From Thermostichus sp047462415 (GTDB lineage: Bacteria > Cyanobacteriota > Cyanobacteriia > Thermostichales > Thermostichaceae), in NCBI RefSeq assembly GCF_047462415.1, contig NZ_JANSJE010000007.1:68753-132752 (forward strand): a DNA stretch of 64,000 bases, given 5' to 3'. The notes under the pieces were generated by a model. It had not been told where the DNA came from, ran no database searches, and saw nothing but the letters and a program-made list of their open reading frames with translations. Positions 8,085-16,071 of this stretch are shown one piece after another. How positions within the stretch are numbered: position 1 is the stretch's first letter; the number at the start of each line of letters is the position of its first letter. Position numbers and translations under genes: made by a program.

Positions 8085-8210
8085 CCTGCTTCTCCTCAAC
8101 ACCCCAGCGGTATTGTAGAAGGGATATCGTCAATAATTGACCCCACTTCTTCTGCACACTGCTTAGAGAGGTCTACGCCAGTGGAGATTTTGCAACAAAT
8201 CTTCAGAAAC

Positions 8211-8240
8211 TTCGACTTGCAAATGTTAGACTAGTATAAA
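8211..8240 (+). promoter_or_regulatory. Putative promoter of the Fur-family gene
   Basis: TTCGAC at 8211-8216 and TATAAA at 8235-8240 are separated by 18 bp and lie about 45 bp before the gene's ATG. The -10 matches well, the -35 poorly. Confidence 0.45.
8226..8239. promoter_or_regulatory. Fur/PerR-box-like palindrome over the -10
   Basis: TTAGACTAGTATAA is a palindrome with one mismatched pair (12 of 14 positions symmetric), centred on ACTAGT and overlapping the proposed -10. Its TTA...TAA ends resemble the PerR/Fur box, which suggests autorepression. Confidence 0.45.
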
Positions 8241-8285
8241 TGAGCAACTGGCTATCTCAGACTCGGTATGACTTGAGGTTTGCCC

Positions 8286-8708
8286 ATGCCTCGCCCTGTA
8301 GACTCTTTGGAAGCTGCTTTGGAGCGATGCCGAGAGTGCAATCTGCGCCTCAGCCGGCAGCGTCGTTATATTTTGGAACTGCTGTGGCAATGCGGCGAGC
8401 ACCTTTCCGCTCGAGAGATCTATGATCGCCTCAATCGGCAGGGCAAGCCCATTGGCCACACATCCGTCTATCAAAATCTGGAGGCCCTGGCCAGCCACAA
8501 CATTATCGAGTGCCTGGATCGCGCCGATGGGCGTCGCTACGGCAATCGTACCCATCCTCACAGCCATGTCAACTGCCTGGACAGCAACCGCATTTTGGAC
8601 GTAGATGTGGAGCTGCCGCCGGAGCTGCTGGCCCAGGTAGAGCGGCAAACCGGCACCCGCATCCAGAGCTACCGCATCGAGTTTTTTGGGGTGGAGAACC
8701 AGAGCTAA
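8286..8708 (+). CDS. Fur-family transcriptional regulator (PerR-like)
   Basis: 140-residue Fur-superfamily regulator. The winged-helix half contains LRLSRQRRYILELLWQCGEH, LSAREIYDRLN and the recognition helix IGHTSVYQNLEALA. The dimerisation half contains the metal-site segment HPHSHVNC. The usual structural-zinc CxxC pairs are missing: CLDS replaces CxxC and no C-terminal pair is present, though an unusual CREC lies near residue 15. ATG 8286 has GAGG seven bases upstream. Sensing of peroxide or iron is a family-level guess; the subfamily is unsettled. Confidence 0.85.
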   Translation: MPRPVDSLEAALERCRECNLRLSRQRRYILELLWQCGEHLSAREIYDRLNRQGKPIGHTSVYQNLEALASHNIIECLDRADGRRYGNRTHPHSHVNCLDSNRILDVDVELPPELLAQVERQTGTRIQSYRIEFFGVENQS

Positions 8709-8771
8709 GCCTTGGCGGTTTGGGTAGAGCAGAAGGGATCCCGGCTTGTTCTGGAGAAGGCTGAATCGCTG

Positions 8772-10871
8772 TCAGTAGGCTCGGTTCTGCCCTTTGCCGA
8801 TCTGCGACTGGATTTGTTCCAGCGAGCTGGCCGGAGCCAGGCATTTGCTGCCCCAGCACACCAAGCCTAGCGCCCCTTCTGGCAGCGGCTCCGCTTCCGT
8901 GGGCAGGGCGAAGACGGTGGTGGGCCAAGAGCGCTGCTGAAAAGCAGGGATGTGCTCGGCCTCTAGGGTGACTTTCACCCAATTGCTGTACCAATCCAGC
9001 CCAGCAAACAAACTGGGGCAGGTGCGCGGCTGGGTGCTCATGATGTGAGCAAAGGTTTTCAGGGCCTGTTCTGCCCGTTCCAGGTAGTCCAGATCTCCGG
9101 TGATGGCGGCTAGGCGCACCAGGTTGGCAATGGCCACCCCATTGGCCGCGGGCGTGGCGTTGTCCTGAAACTCCTTCTCCCGCACCAACAGTTCAGGGGT
9201 GCTCTGGGCATCGCTGACAAAGTATCCCCCCCTGGCCGGATCCCACAGTTGCGCGTCCATCTCCTGCTGGAGCTGGAGGGCAGCCTGCAACCAATCTTGG
9301 GGGGTGGGATCCCCCACCAGCGGCAGGCTGACTTGGTGCAAGTCCAATAGGGCTTTGATCAGCAGGGCATAATCTTCCGATTTAGCGGGTACTTGGGCTG
9401 TGCCGTCGTAGTTCAGGCGCAGCAGGGATCCCGTCTGGGGGTGGCGCTGCTGGCTGAGGATAAATTGGGCGGCTCGCAGGGCCAACTGCAGACAGTCCTC
9501 GTCACCGAACACCTGGTAGGCCCGCGCCAGTCCAGAGATCATCAGGCCGTTCCAAGAGACGATCATCTTGGTGTCCGTGACAGGTGGGATCCGCCCCGGC
9601 CAAGAGCGTTGGCGGGCCGAGCGGGCATCTACCGCGGGTGGGAAGGGGGTTCTCCGCTCTGTGGAGCCGTAGCGGGCCCGAAACAGATGGGTGGTCAAGG
9701 CGGTCTCTACTTCCGGCGGCAGCTCTCCTCCCTGTTTGCGCTGCAAGACGATGCAGCCGGGCCGATCGGGGAAATTGGGCGACAGGTCAAACGCCTGCTG
9801 TAGGGCGCGGAAGGTTGCTTCATCCAGCAGATCCTGCAGCTCCTGCCAGCGCCAAACGTAGAACTCGCCCTCCTCCGGCTCCGTGTCCTCCGCCCGGGCA
9901 AAGCTGTCGGCATCCTGGGCGGCATAGAAATACCCGGCAGGGGCAGTCATCTCCCGCGCCACCCATTCCACCGTCAGGCGCACCGCCCGCTCGATAGCTG
10001 GATCCTGGATCCCGTGGGCCCACAGCTCAGACAGAAACTCCAAGATCTGCCCGTTGTCGTAGAGCATTTTTTCAAAGTGGGGCACCGTCCAGGTGGGATC
10101 CACGGTGTAGCGGTGAAACCCGCCGGCCACATGGTCGAAGATCCCTCCCAACACCAAGGCCATGCCCCGCTCCTTAGCCCGTTCCAGCGCCGTCGGCGAG
10201 CCGGGGATCCCTTCCGGTGGGTCGAAGCGGGCCGAGCGCAACACCAACTGGGCGTAGGGCATCATGGGGAACTGCTGCACCGCCCCGGCGTTGGCCAGCA
10301 AAGGCTGGATTTTGGGGATCCCGGAGCGCAACAGATCAGGGGGAATATGGTCTTCCGGCACCAGGTCGCTGAGGGTGGTCAGGGCCATCAAAATCTGGCC
10401 TTTCATCTCCTCGATTTTGTCTTTTTCCTGGCGGTAAAACTGGAGGATGCGCTGCAGCAAGGTCAAAAAACCCGGACGGCCAAAGCGGGGTTCCACCGGG
10501 AAATAGGTGCCCGCGTAAAACGGCACCAGATCATCGGGGGTGAGGAAGACATTGAGGGGCCACCCCCCCTGCCCGCTCATGAGCTGCAGCGCCTGCATGT
10601 AGATGCTGTCCAGATCGGGCCGCTCCTCGCGATCCACTTTGATGGGCAAAAAATGGGCATTAAGAAAGGCGGCGATCTCCGGGTTGGAGAAAGCCTCCCC
10701 CTCCATGACTGTGCACCAGTGGCAACTGGAATAGCCGATGGACAGAAAAATCGGCTTGTCCTCGGCCCGGGCTTTCTCCAGAGCCTCCGGGATCCAAGGC
10801 CACCAATCCACCGGGTTCTCGGCGTGCTTGCGCAGGTAAAGGCTGGAACACGTGGCGAGGCGATTGGCCAT
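8772..10871 (-). CDS. Thioredoxin-fold DUF255 protein (YyaL/SSP411 family)
   Basis: 699-residue protein of the DUF255 family (bacterial YyaL, mammalian spermatogenesis-associated protein 20). The N-terminal thioredoxin-like domain has the hallmark NPVDWWPW, GYSSCHWC and KVDREERPDLD motifs and the GGWPLNVFLTPD loop. The remaining 500 residues form an alpha/alpha-barrel like that of N-acylglucosamine epimerases. Catalysis has not been established for the family; thiol chemistry through CHWC is plausible. Full length, with ATG at 10871. Confidence 0.88.
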   Translation of the reverse strand: MANRLATCSSLYLRKHAENPVDWWPWIPEALEKARAEDKPIFLSIGYSSCHWCTVMEGEAFSNPEIAAFLNAHFLPIKVDREERPDLDSIYMQALQLMSGQGGWPLNVFLTPDDLVPFYAGTYFPVEPRFGRPGFLTLLQRILQFYRQEKDKIEEMKGQILMALTTLSDLVPEDHIPPDLLRSGIPKIQPLLANAGAVQQFPMMPYAQLVLRSARFDPPEGIPGSPTALERAKERGMALVLGGIFDHVAGGFHRYTVDPTWTVPHFEKMLYDNGQILEFLSELWAHGIQDPAIERAVRLTVEWVAREMTAPAGYFYAAQDADSFARAEDTEPEEGEFYVWRWQELQDLLDEATFRALQQAFDLSPNFPDRPGCIVLQRKQGGELPPEVETALTTHLFRARYGSTERRTPFPPAVDARSARQRSWPGRIPPVTDTKMIVSWNGLMISGLARAYQVFGDEDCLQLALRAAQFILSQQRHPQTGSLLRLNYDGTAQVPAKSEDYALLIKALLDLHQVSLPLVGDPTPQDWLQAALQLQQEMDAQLWDPARGGYFVSDAQSTPELLVREKEFQDNATPAANGVAIANLVRLAAITGDLDYLERAEQALKTFAHIMSTQPRTCPSLFAGLDWYSNWVKVTLEAEHIPAFQQRSWPTTVFALPTEAEPLPEGALGLVCWGSKCLAPASSLEQIQSQIGKGQNRAY

Positions 10872-10993
10872 AGGTACACCTTCTCACCCTTTTTGCTTCA
10901 GGCTAGCGCGTTCTCTTCCCGAGGCCGAGCCAACCCACTGTTGTTCAAGATACACTCACCCACGCCTCTTCTTGCCCTGAGGCTCCCTGTTGG

Positions 10994-11497
10994 TCAGACC
11001 TGCTCCTGTTCGGCAGCCGGGATCAAAAACCCCAGCGGACGCCCGTGTAACACCAGAGTGGTGCTGGGATTTTCCACAAAACCAATTCGCTCGTAAAAGC
11101 CGCGCTGATGGGTGGTAAACAGGTAGATGCGCTCCACCGACTGCAGGTGGGGATGGCTGATCAGGGTTTCCACCAGCTTGCGCCCGATGCCCTGGCGGCG
11201 GTAGTCGTGATCAACCACAATGTCCCAGAGGACAGCCCGGTAAACCCCATCAGAGGTGGCGCGGCCAAAGCCGATCAGGCGCTCCCCGTCCCAGGCGCTG
11301 ACCACCGGGTGGCTGTGGGCGATGGCCCGCTCCATCTCTTCCCGCCGGCGATTCTGGGCCCAAAAGGCGTTGCGGTTCAACAACAGCAGGAGCTGCTCCA
11401 GATCCAGATCGCCCCGCTCCAGGGAGAAGCGAATGTTGCGGTTGTCCACCGGTTGATGAGAAAGGGCGATGACAGGCTCAGGAGGGGGATCGGACAT
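10994..11497 (-). CDS. GNAT-family N-acetyltransferase
   Basis: 167 residues. The GNAT core is clear: VVSAWDGERLIGFGRATSDG (beta strands 2-3), DIVVDHDYRRQGIGRKLVETL with the acetyl-CoA pyrophosphate loop R-R-Q-G-I-G, and a C-terminal FYERIGFVENP. Substrate is unknown; the family modifies amines on small molecules, peptides or ribosomal proteins. It is on the same strand as the DUF255 gene but 122 bp upstream of it. Confidence 0.85.
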   Translation of the reverse strand: MSDPPPEPVIALSHQPVDNRNIRFSLERGDLDLEQLLLLLNRNAFWAQNRRREEMERAIAHSHPVVSAWDGERLIGFGRATSDGVYRAVLWDIVVDHDYRRQGIGRKLVETLISHPHLQSVERIYLFTTHQRGFYERIGFVENPSTTLVLHGRPLGFLIPAAEQEQV

Positions 11498-11576
11498 AGA
11501 TTCAGACCTTGGCAGCAGCGAGAGTTAACAAGGAATCAAGGGGTCGTCGCAAAACGGAGAACAAACCTGGCCAGGG

Positions 11577-12044
11577 CTAGCTGGCCGGAGTATTGCTGGC
11601 GCTCGCTCCCGCCTGCTCTAGGGCATAGGCTTTGAAGCGCTCCAAGTCCGCCTGGATGGTGCTCTCCACAACTTTGCCCACAAACAGGCCATCCAAGATC
11701 TTGCCCAGGATCCCCGGGATCTTGTAGGCCACCGACAGCTTAACAATGGTACTGCCCTTGCGGTCGTAAAAGCGCAGTGCCCCGCGATTGGGCAAGCCTT
11801 CCACCGATTGCCAGCCGATGTGCTGGTGTTTCACCACCGTGTGGGTGCGGGAGATCCAACTGAAGGTGAGGCCGCGCGTATCCAGCGTCCACCGCGATAG
11901 CTCGTGATCCAGCAGTTCCACTGAGCGGATCCACTTCATCCAGCGCGGCATGAGGGCAAGGTTGGCCCACAGCTCCCACACCTGCTCGATGGGAACAGGC
12001 ACCTCCACCTGACAGGTGTGCTCTAACCAATCTGACTCGGACAT
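11577..12044 (-). CDS. SRPBCC (START-like) polyketide cyclase/dehydrase-type protein
   Basis: 155-residue single-domain helix-grip protein. The family pattern is seen in VPIEQVWELWANLALMPRWM, WTLDTRGLTFSWISRTHTVV and the long C-terminal helix. Such proteins bind hydrophobic ligands in a central cavity; the ligand here is unknown. ATG 12044 begins exactly where the family does; a longer frame to 12092 adds sixteen unconserved residues. It is divergent from the DUF502 gene. Confidence 0.78.
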   Translation of the reverse strand: MSESDWLEHTCQVEVPVPIEQVWELWANLALMPRWMKWIRSVELLDHELSRWTLDTRGLTFSWISRTHTVVKHQHIGWQSVEGLPNRGALRFYDRKGSTIVKLSVAYKIPGILGKILDGLFVGKVVESTIQADLERFKAYALEQAGASASNTPAS

Positions 12045-12116
12045 GGGGCCTCCCACACGACATCCGGCAGAACTATCCCAGGGCTTGACCACAGCGCCTC
12101 GGGACAGGCTCCCCGC

Positions 12117-12144
12117 TTTACAAAATTTTATATCGACCTAAGAT
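12117..12144 (+). promoter_or_regulatory. Candidate promoter upstream of the DUF502 gene
   Basis: TTTACA (12117-12122) and TAAGAT (12139-12144) are 16 bp apart in an AT-rich patch. This would give a leader of roughly 180 nt containing a TGCCCC/GGGGCA hairpin at 12222-12237. The assignment is tentative. Confidence 0.3.
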
Positions 12145-12330
12145 AGCATTATCGGCCTCATGAAAGTTCGGGGCTCTGCACTTTCTGGCAGCCCGGTTGT
12201 TGGGTCCGAGCAAGTTGTAGCTGCCCCCATAGGGGCAAGGCAGAAGGCAGGTATGATGATTGCCATCTGCAAGCTTCACTTACGTCGGCTCGGTGCGTCC
12301 ACTCATTTGACTTGATGGAACGACCTCACC

Positions 12331-13101
12331 ATGGTTTCTCAATGGAAACAGCATCTTAAGAACTATTTCGTGGCGGGTTTGCTGGTGGTGATCCCTCTGG
12401 CAACCACGATTTGGCTAACGGTGGAGGTGGCCACCTGGAGCATCGGCTTTTTGACCAGCATTCCCAAGCAGTTTAATCCCATCCAGGGGCTGCACCCCAT
12501 TTTGATCAACCTCATCGATCTGGCGGTGGGCTTGTTGACGCCGGTTGTGTTCATCCTGCTGATCGGCTTCATGGCCCGCAACATTGTCGGCCAGTGGCTG
12601 CTCAACCTGAGCGAGCAGTTGCTCCACGCCATCCCGGTGGCGGGGTTGGTCTACAAGACCCTGAAGCAATTGGTCAGCGTTTTGTTTGCCCCCAACAATC
12701 AGCGCTTTCGGCGGGTGGTGCTGGTGGAATATCCCCGGCCTGGGGCTTGGGCGCTGGCCTTTGTAACCGGCACCATTCAAACCCCAATCCGGCCGGATGG
12801 GCCGCAGCGCTCCCTCAGCCTGTTCGTGCCCACCACCCCTAACCCAACGACGGGCTGGTACGCCATCGTGCCGGAAGACCAGGTGGTGGAGGTGTTCATG
12901 CCGGTAGAGGACGCTTTCAAGATGCTCATCTCCGGTGGGATCGTGACCCCGGAAACTTTTGAGGCCGGGCTGCAACGGCGCGAAGGGGCCCTGGCCATGC
13001 CCAGCCTGCGGGAGTTGGTGGAACAAGAGCGGGCGGCGGCATCCGCTAGAGCCGACTCAATGGAACCCGAAGTGGGCTTTGAGAGCCAAAGGATCCCCTA
13101 A
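12331..13101 (+). CDS. DUF502 family membrane protein
   Basis: 256 residues. Two membrane segments lie at about residues 12-35 (YFVAGLLVVIPLATTIWLTV) and 65-90 (LAVGLLTPVVFILLIGFMAR), followed by a soluble domain (IPVAGLVYKTLKQLVSVLFA; GWYAIVPEDQVVEVFMPVED). This is the DUF502 family, shared by many bacteria and by plants, where homologues are endomembrane proteins. Function in bacteria is unknown. ATG 12331. The stop codon abuts the stop of the convergent TIGR03792 gene. Confidence 0.85.
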   Translation: MVSQWKQHLKNYFVAGLLVVIPLATTIWLTVEVATWSIGFLTSIPKQFNPIQGLHPILINLIDLAVGLLTPVVFILLIGFMARNIVGQWLLNLSEQLLHAIPVAGLVYKTLKQLVSVLFAPNNQRFRRVVLVEYPRPGAWALAFVTGTIQTPIRPDGPQRSLSLFVPTTPNPTTGWYAIVPEDQVVEVFMPVEDAFKMLISGGIVTPETFEAGLQRREGALAMPSLRELVEQERAAASARADSMEPEVGFESQRIP

Positions 13102-13431
13102 TCAGGCTTGTCCTTCTCCCAATAGGTCGGGCTGCCAGAGCTGGTATTCTTTGGCCTGCTCCAGGCGTACATAAAAAGGCTGCATCTGCCGATCCAACCT
13201 CTCCACTTGGTCGGGGGAGAAGGCTTTCCAGGCAGTACGGCTGGCCCAGCGGAGGATGAGGTGAACAAGTTCGGGATCCTCTTGGTCCAGCCAGACTTCT
13301 TTGCCCAAAAAGCCCGGCTGTTGTCGCAGGGCAGGCCCCCAGATCCGCTCGTCTTCCTGAATGAAGGCCATCTGGCCGCCGGGAGGAACCCGGAAGCAGA
13401 GGTGTTCGATGGCGATGGGCTGGTCTGACAT
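13102..13431 (-). CDS. TIGR03792 family protein
   Basis: 109-residue cyanobacterial protein with an antibiotic-biosynthesis-monooxygenase-like ferredoxin fold. Recognised from AIEHLCFRVPPGGQMAFIQE, QPGFLGKEVWLDQEDPELVH and LILRWASRTAWKAF. Function is not known. ATG 13431 is preferred; a TTG two codons upstream is possible. Its stop lies directly next to that of the DUF502 gene, and aroA is 24 bp upstream on the same strand, so aroA and this gene may be cotranscribed. Confidence 0.78.
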   Translation of the reverse strand: MSDQPIAIEHLCFRVPPGGQMAFIQEDERIWGPALRQQPGFLGKEVWLDQEDPELVHLILRWASRTAWKAFSPDQVERLDRQMQPFYVRLEQAKEYQLWQPDLLGEGQA

Positions 13432-13455
13432 CGGCAAAAGTTGGCTCTTGGCTGG

Positions 13456-14790
13456 CTAGGACGCGGACGAAGGGTTGATCAGCCGCTGCAGGGTGGGGAT
13501 GAAGTCGGGGTAGGAGATGCGGGCACAGTCGGCCCCTCGAAGGGTGGTGGATCCCTGGGCGGCCAGGGCGGCCACCATCAGGCTCATGGCGATGCGGTGA
13601 TCGGCGTGGCTGTCCACCTCGGCCCCTTGCAACGGGATCCCGCCTTTGATTTCCAGGCCGTCGGGATACTCGGTGACCTGGGCCCCCATCCGGCTGAGTT
13701 CCTGGGCGATGGCCGCCAAGCGGTCGCTCTCTTTAACCCGCAATTCCGCCGCATCGCGAATGACCGTAGTCCCCTCGGCAAAAGCTGCCGCCACCGCCAA
13801 AACCGGGATCTCGTCGATTAGCGTGGGAATGAGATCGCCACCAATGCTGCAGCCCCGCAAGCGAGCCGAGCGCACCCGCAGATCCCCCAGGGGTTCACCC
13901 GCCATCTCTCGCCGGTTCTCCACTTGAATATCGGCCCCCATCTCCTGCAACACCTGCAGCACGCCGGTGCGGCTGGGGTTGAGGCCCACATCCTGCAGCA
14001 GCAACTCGCTCTCCGGCACAATCGAGGCGGCCACCAGCCAAAAGGCTGCTGAGCTGATGTCCCCCGGTACCTGCACCGTCTGGCCCACCAGGCGGGATCC
14101 TCCCACCACAGCCACGGTTTTCGCCTCGACATCGACGTGGATCTGGGCGCCAAAGGCCCGCAGCATCCGCTCCGAGTGGTCGCGGGAGAGGGCCGGCTCT
14201 GTAACTTGCGTGGTGCCTTCTGCCAAAAGGCCCGCCAGCAACAGACAGGACTTCACCTGGGCCGAGGCCACCGGCGAGTGGTAGTGAATTCCCTGCAGGG
14301 ATCCCCCCTGCACCGCTAAAGGAGCCAAGGTGCCCCCCGCCCGCCCCCAGATGTTGGCTCCCATCTGCCGCAGCGGCTCCACCACCCGCCCCATGGGCCG
14401 TGAGCGCAGGGAGCGATCCCCAGTGACAGCAAAAAAGCGCCCCCGCTGGCCGGCCAGAATCCCTAGCATCAGGCGCAGGGTGGTGCCGGAATTGCCGGCG
14501 TCTAAGACATCTGTCGGCTCCTGCAGGCGATCCAAGCCCACCCCTTGAATGCGGACGCACTCGCTGTTGAGCTCGGGGATCCCAGCCCCTAGCGCCCGAA
14601 AACAGGCCGCCGTACTGCGAGGATCCTCCCCCAGCAGCAGCCCGTGAATGACGGTTTCCCCTTCCGCCAGGGATCCCAGCATCAGGGCGCGGTGGGAGAT
14701 GGACTTATCGCCTGGAACCTTGATTTGGCCGCGCAGGCTACGGACTGGCGAAAGTGTCAGGAGGTCGGGAGAAGAGGCGGTGGTCAGCAC
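13456..14790 (-). CDS. aroA: 3-phosphoshikimate 1-carboxyvinyltransferase (EPSP synthase)
   Basis: 444 residues. Sixth step of the shikimate pathway: transfers enolpyruvyl from PEP to shikimate-3-phosphate. Signature motifs are GDKSISHRALMLGSLAEG near the N-terminus, LDAGNSGTTLRLMLGILAG for PEP binding, and DEIPVLAVAAAFAEGTTVIR...LRVKESDRL near residue 330-365. The GNSGTT form resembles the Bacillus-type (class II-like) enzymes more than the E. coli GNAGT form. Cytosolic, normal length, ATG 14790. It faces away from a 673-bp spacer. Confidence 0.96.
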   Translation of the reverse strand: MLTTASSPDLLTLSPVRSLRGQIKVPGDKSISHRALMLGSLAEGETVIHGLLLGEDPRSTAACFRALGAGIPELNSECVRIQGVGLDRLQEPTDVLDAGNSGTTLRLMLGILAGQRGRFFAVTGDRSLRSRPMGRVVEPLRQMGANIWGRAGGTLAPLAVQGGSLQGIHYHSPVASAQVKSCLLLAGLLAEGTTQVTEPALSRDHSERMLRAFGAQIHVDVEAKTVAVVGGSRLVGQTVQVPGDISSAAFWLVAASIVPESELLLQDVGLNPSRTGVLQVLQEMGADIQVENRREMAGEPLGDLRVRSARLRGCSIGGDLIPTLIDEIPVLAVAAAFAEGTTVIRDAAELRVKESDRLAAIAQELSRMGAQVTEYPDGLEIKGGIPLQGAEVDSHADHRIAMSLMVAALAAQGSTTLRGADCARISYPDFIPTLQRLINPSSAS

Positions 14791-15463
14791 AGGAGCCGTG
14801 ACAGCAGATAAAGACAGGGGCAGTCTTGATCATACTCAGGCGTGGATCTGCACCGCTTTCGCCGGCGGTTGAACTCGGGGAAGACAGGCCGTCTTTTGAC
14901 AGCAGCCCTTCTCGTCCTTGAGGATGAGCTTAACAACATGGATTCCTCGGTCGGGGCTTGGCCTCGGCCTTTTTTTTGCCAGCCCTGATTTTGCAGATGT
15001 TATCTACGATATCTAGTGCCTAAAGCTTCCCAGCCACTCATTCTCCCACAATATGCAGGCAATCTCGGCTGGCGGAACATCCATTGGCTTCTGTCGCCCT
15101 TGCCTGTAGATTGTGACTGAGCGGCGGCCTGTGATCTTTTCGGGAAGGCTGTGATAGAGTCAATAGGAGTTGTGAACGAGCTTTCCCAGAAAGCGGTCTA
15201 ACGGTCTCAGGGCTGGGTGGCCAGAAGGGAGAAAGCGATCCTGTAGTTTCGGTAACTCAACAACTTTGCAGAGCAAGGCAAATTACCTTTCCTTTTTGGT
15301 TGGTTAAAGTTTTTGTCAAGTAGGATCCTCAGTTGCCGGTCAGCCACAGCCGTGCCTAAAATTGCCGAGGACTGGTGTTTTTCTAGAGGGTCTGTAGATA
15401 CTATTGATTTTGCCTTCCTTTGGCCTGTTCTTCGCCCATTGACCTTTCGAGACCGACTGCCCT
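14791..15463. other. Long non-coding spacer between aroA and the 15464 gene
   Basis: 673 bp with no convincing open frame on either strand. It contains a plus-strand terminator at 14949-14977 that no upstream plus-strand gene explains. The right part (about 15140-15460) is AT-richer and should hold the promoter and a long leader of the 15464 gene; a TAGAGT near 15155 is a weak -10 candidate. No tRNA, rRNA, tmRNA or SRP RNA signature was seen. Confidence 0.6.
14949..14977 (+). terminator. Rho-independent-type terminator without an upstream gene
   Basis: GGTCGGGGC (14949-14957), a 3-nt loop, then GCCTCGGCC (14961-14969) form a 9-bp stem with two G-T wobbles, followed directly by eight thymines (14970-14977). 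The only gene to the left on this side, aroA, is on the opposite strand, so the terminator would end a short RNA starting in 14791-14940. Confidence 0.65.
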
Positions 15464-15931
15464 ATGACAGATACTCATCCTTGTGCCCCCTGTATTGTGG
15501 ATACGGGAACTTTGGTAAATAAGCGGGATATTTACCGGCTGCTATCCGATTTGGGACGTGTCCGTTACTTCGACATCGTGGATGGCACGGTACGCAAGCA
15601 GGGGGAAGGCTGCGTGATGGATGTTTTTCAGGATCCCACCGCCGCCACGCTGGTGGTAAATGGCAGCCTTTACCTGAATGTGAATAGCTTTGACTACGCC
15701 TGTCTGCGGGATCCTGCTGCGGCGGAGGAGCTTGCTGACCTGGGTAAGGAGCGAGCGGGCGTGGTTATTGACTTGGTTCAGGACAGCCGCATCTTGCGCT
15801 TGGTCCCCCTGGTGGAGCCGCGGTCGGATCCCGCGGAACTTTTGGGGGATAACCGGGCGTTGCAGGCGGCAGTGGACGTTTTGGCCGCAGGCTGGGGCAT
15901 AGAGGAAAGTTCTTCTGACTCCCTAGAATAA
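15464..15931 (+). CDS. Conserved hypothetical protein
   Basis: 155-residue soluble protein with a cysteine-containing N-terminus (THPCAPCIVDTGTLVNKRDI), a segment RYFDIVDGTVRKQGEGCVMD and a C-terminal acidic tail. The composition and clean frame argue for a real gene, and I suspect a cyanobacterial family, but I do not recognise it. ATG 15464 has no clear ribosome binding site. The next plus-strand gene starts 140 bp downstream. Confidence 0.68.
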   Translation: MTDTHPCAPCIVDTGTLVNKRDIYRLLSDLGRVRYFDIVDGTVRKQGEGCVMDVFQDPTAATLVVNGSLYLNVNSFDYACLRDPAAAEELADLGKERAGVVIDLVQDSRILRLVPLVEPRSDPAELLGDNRALQAAVDVLAAGWGIEESSSDSLE

Positions 15932-16071
15932 AGGATTCTAACCCGAAGAATTAGGCCGCCCATCTCGTCCTGAAGTTGGCCGGCACAGTGTGATGCAGAT
16001 CATTCTTGGGAGGCGGGTCGCAGCCGGTATGATCCACTTGACTCGGAGAGCTTTTCGAGTTTGGGGGTGGT

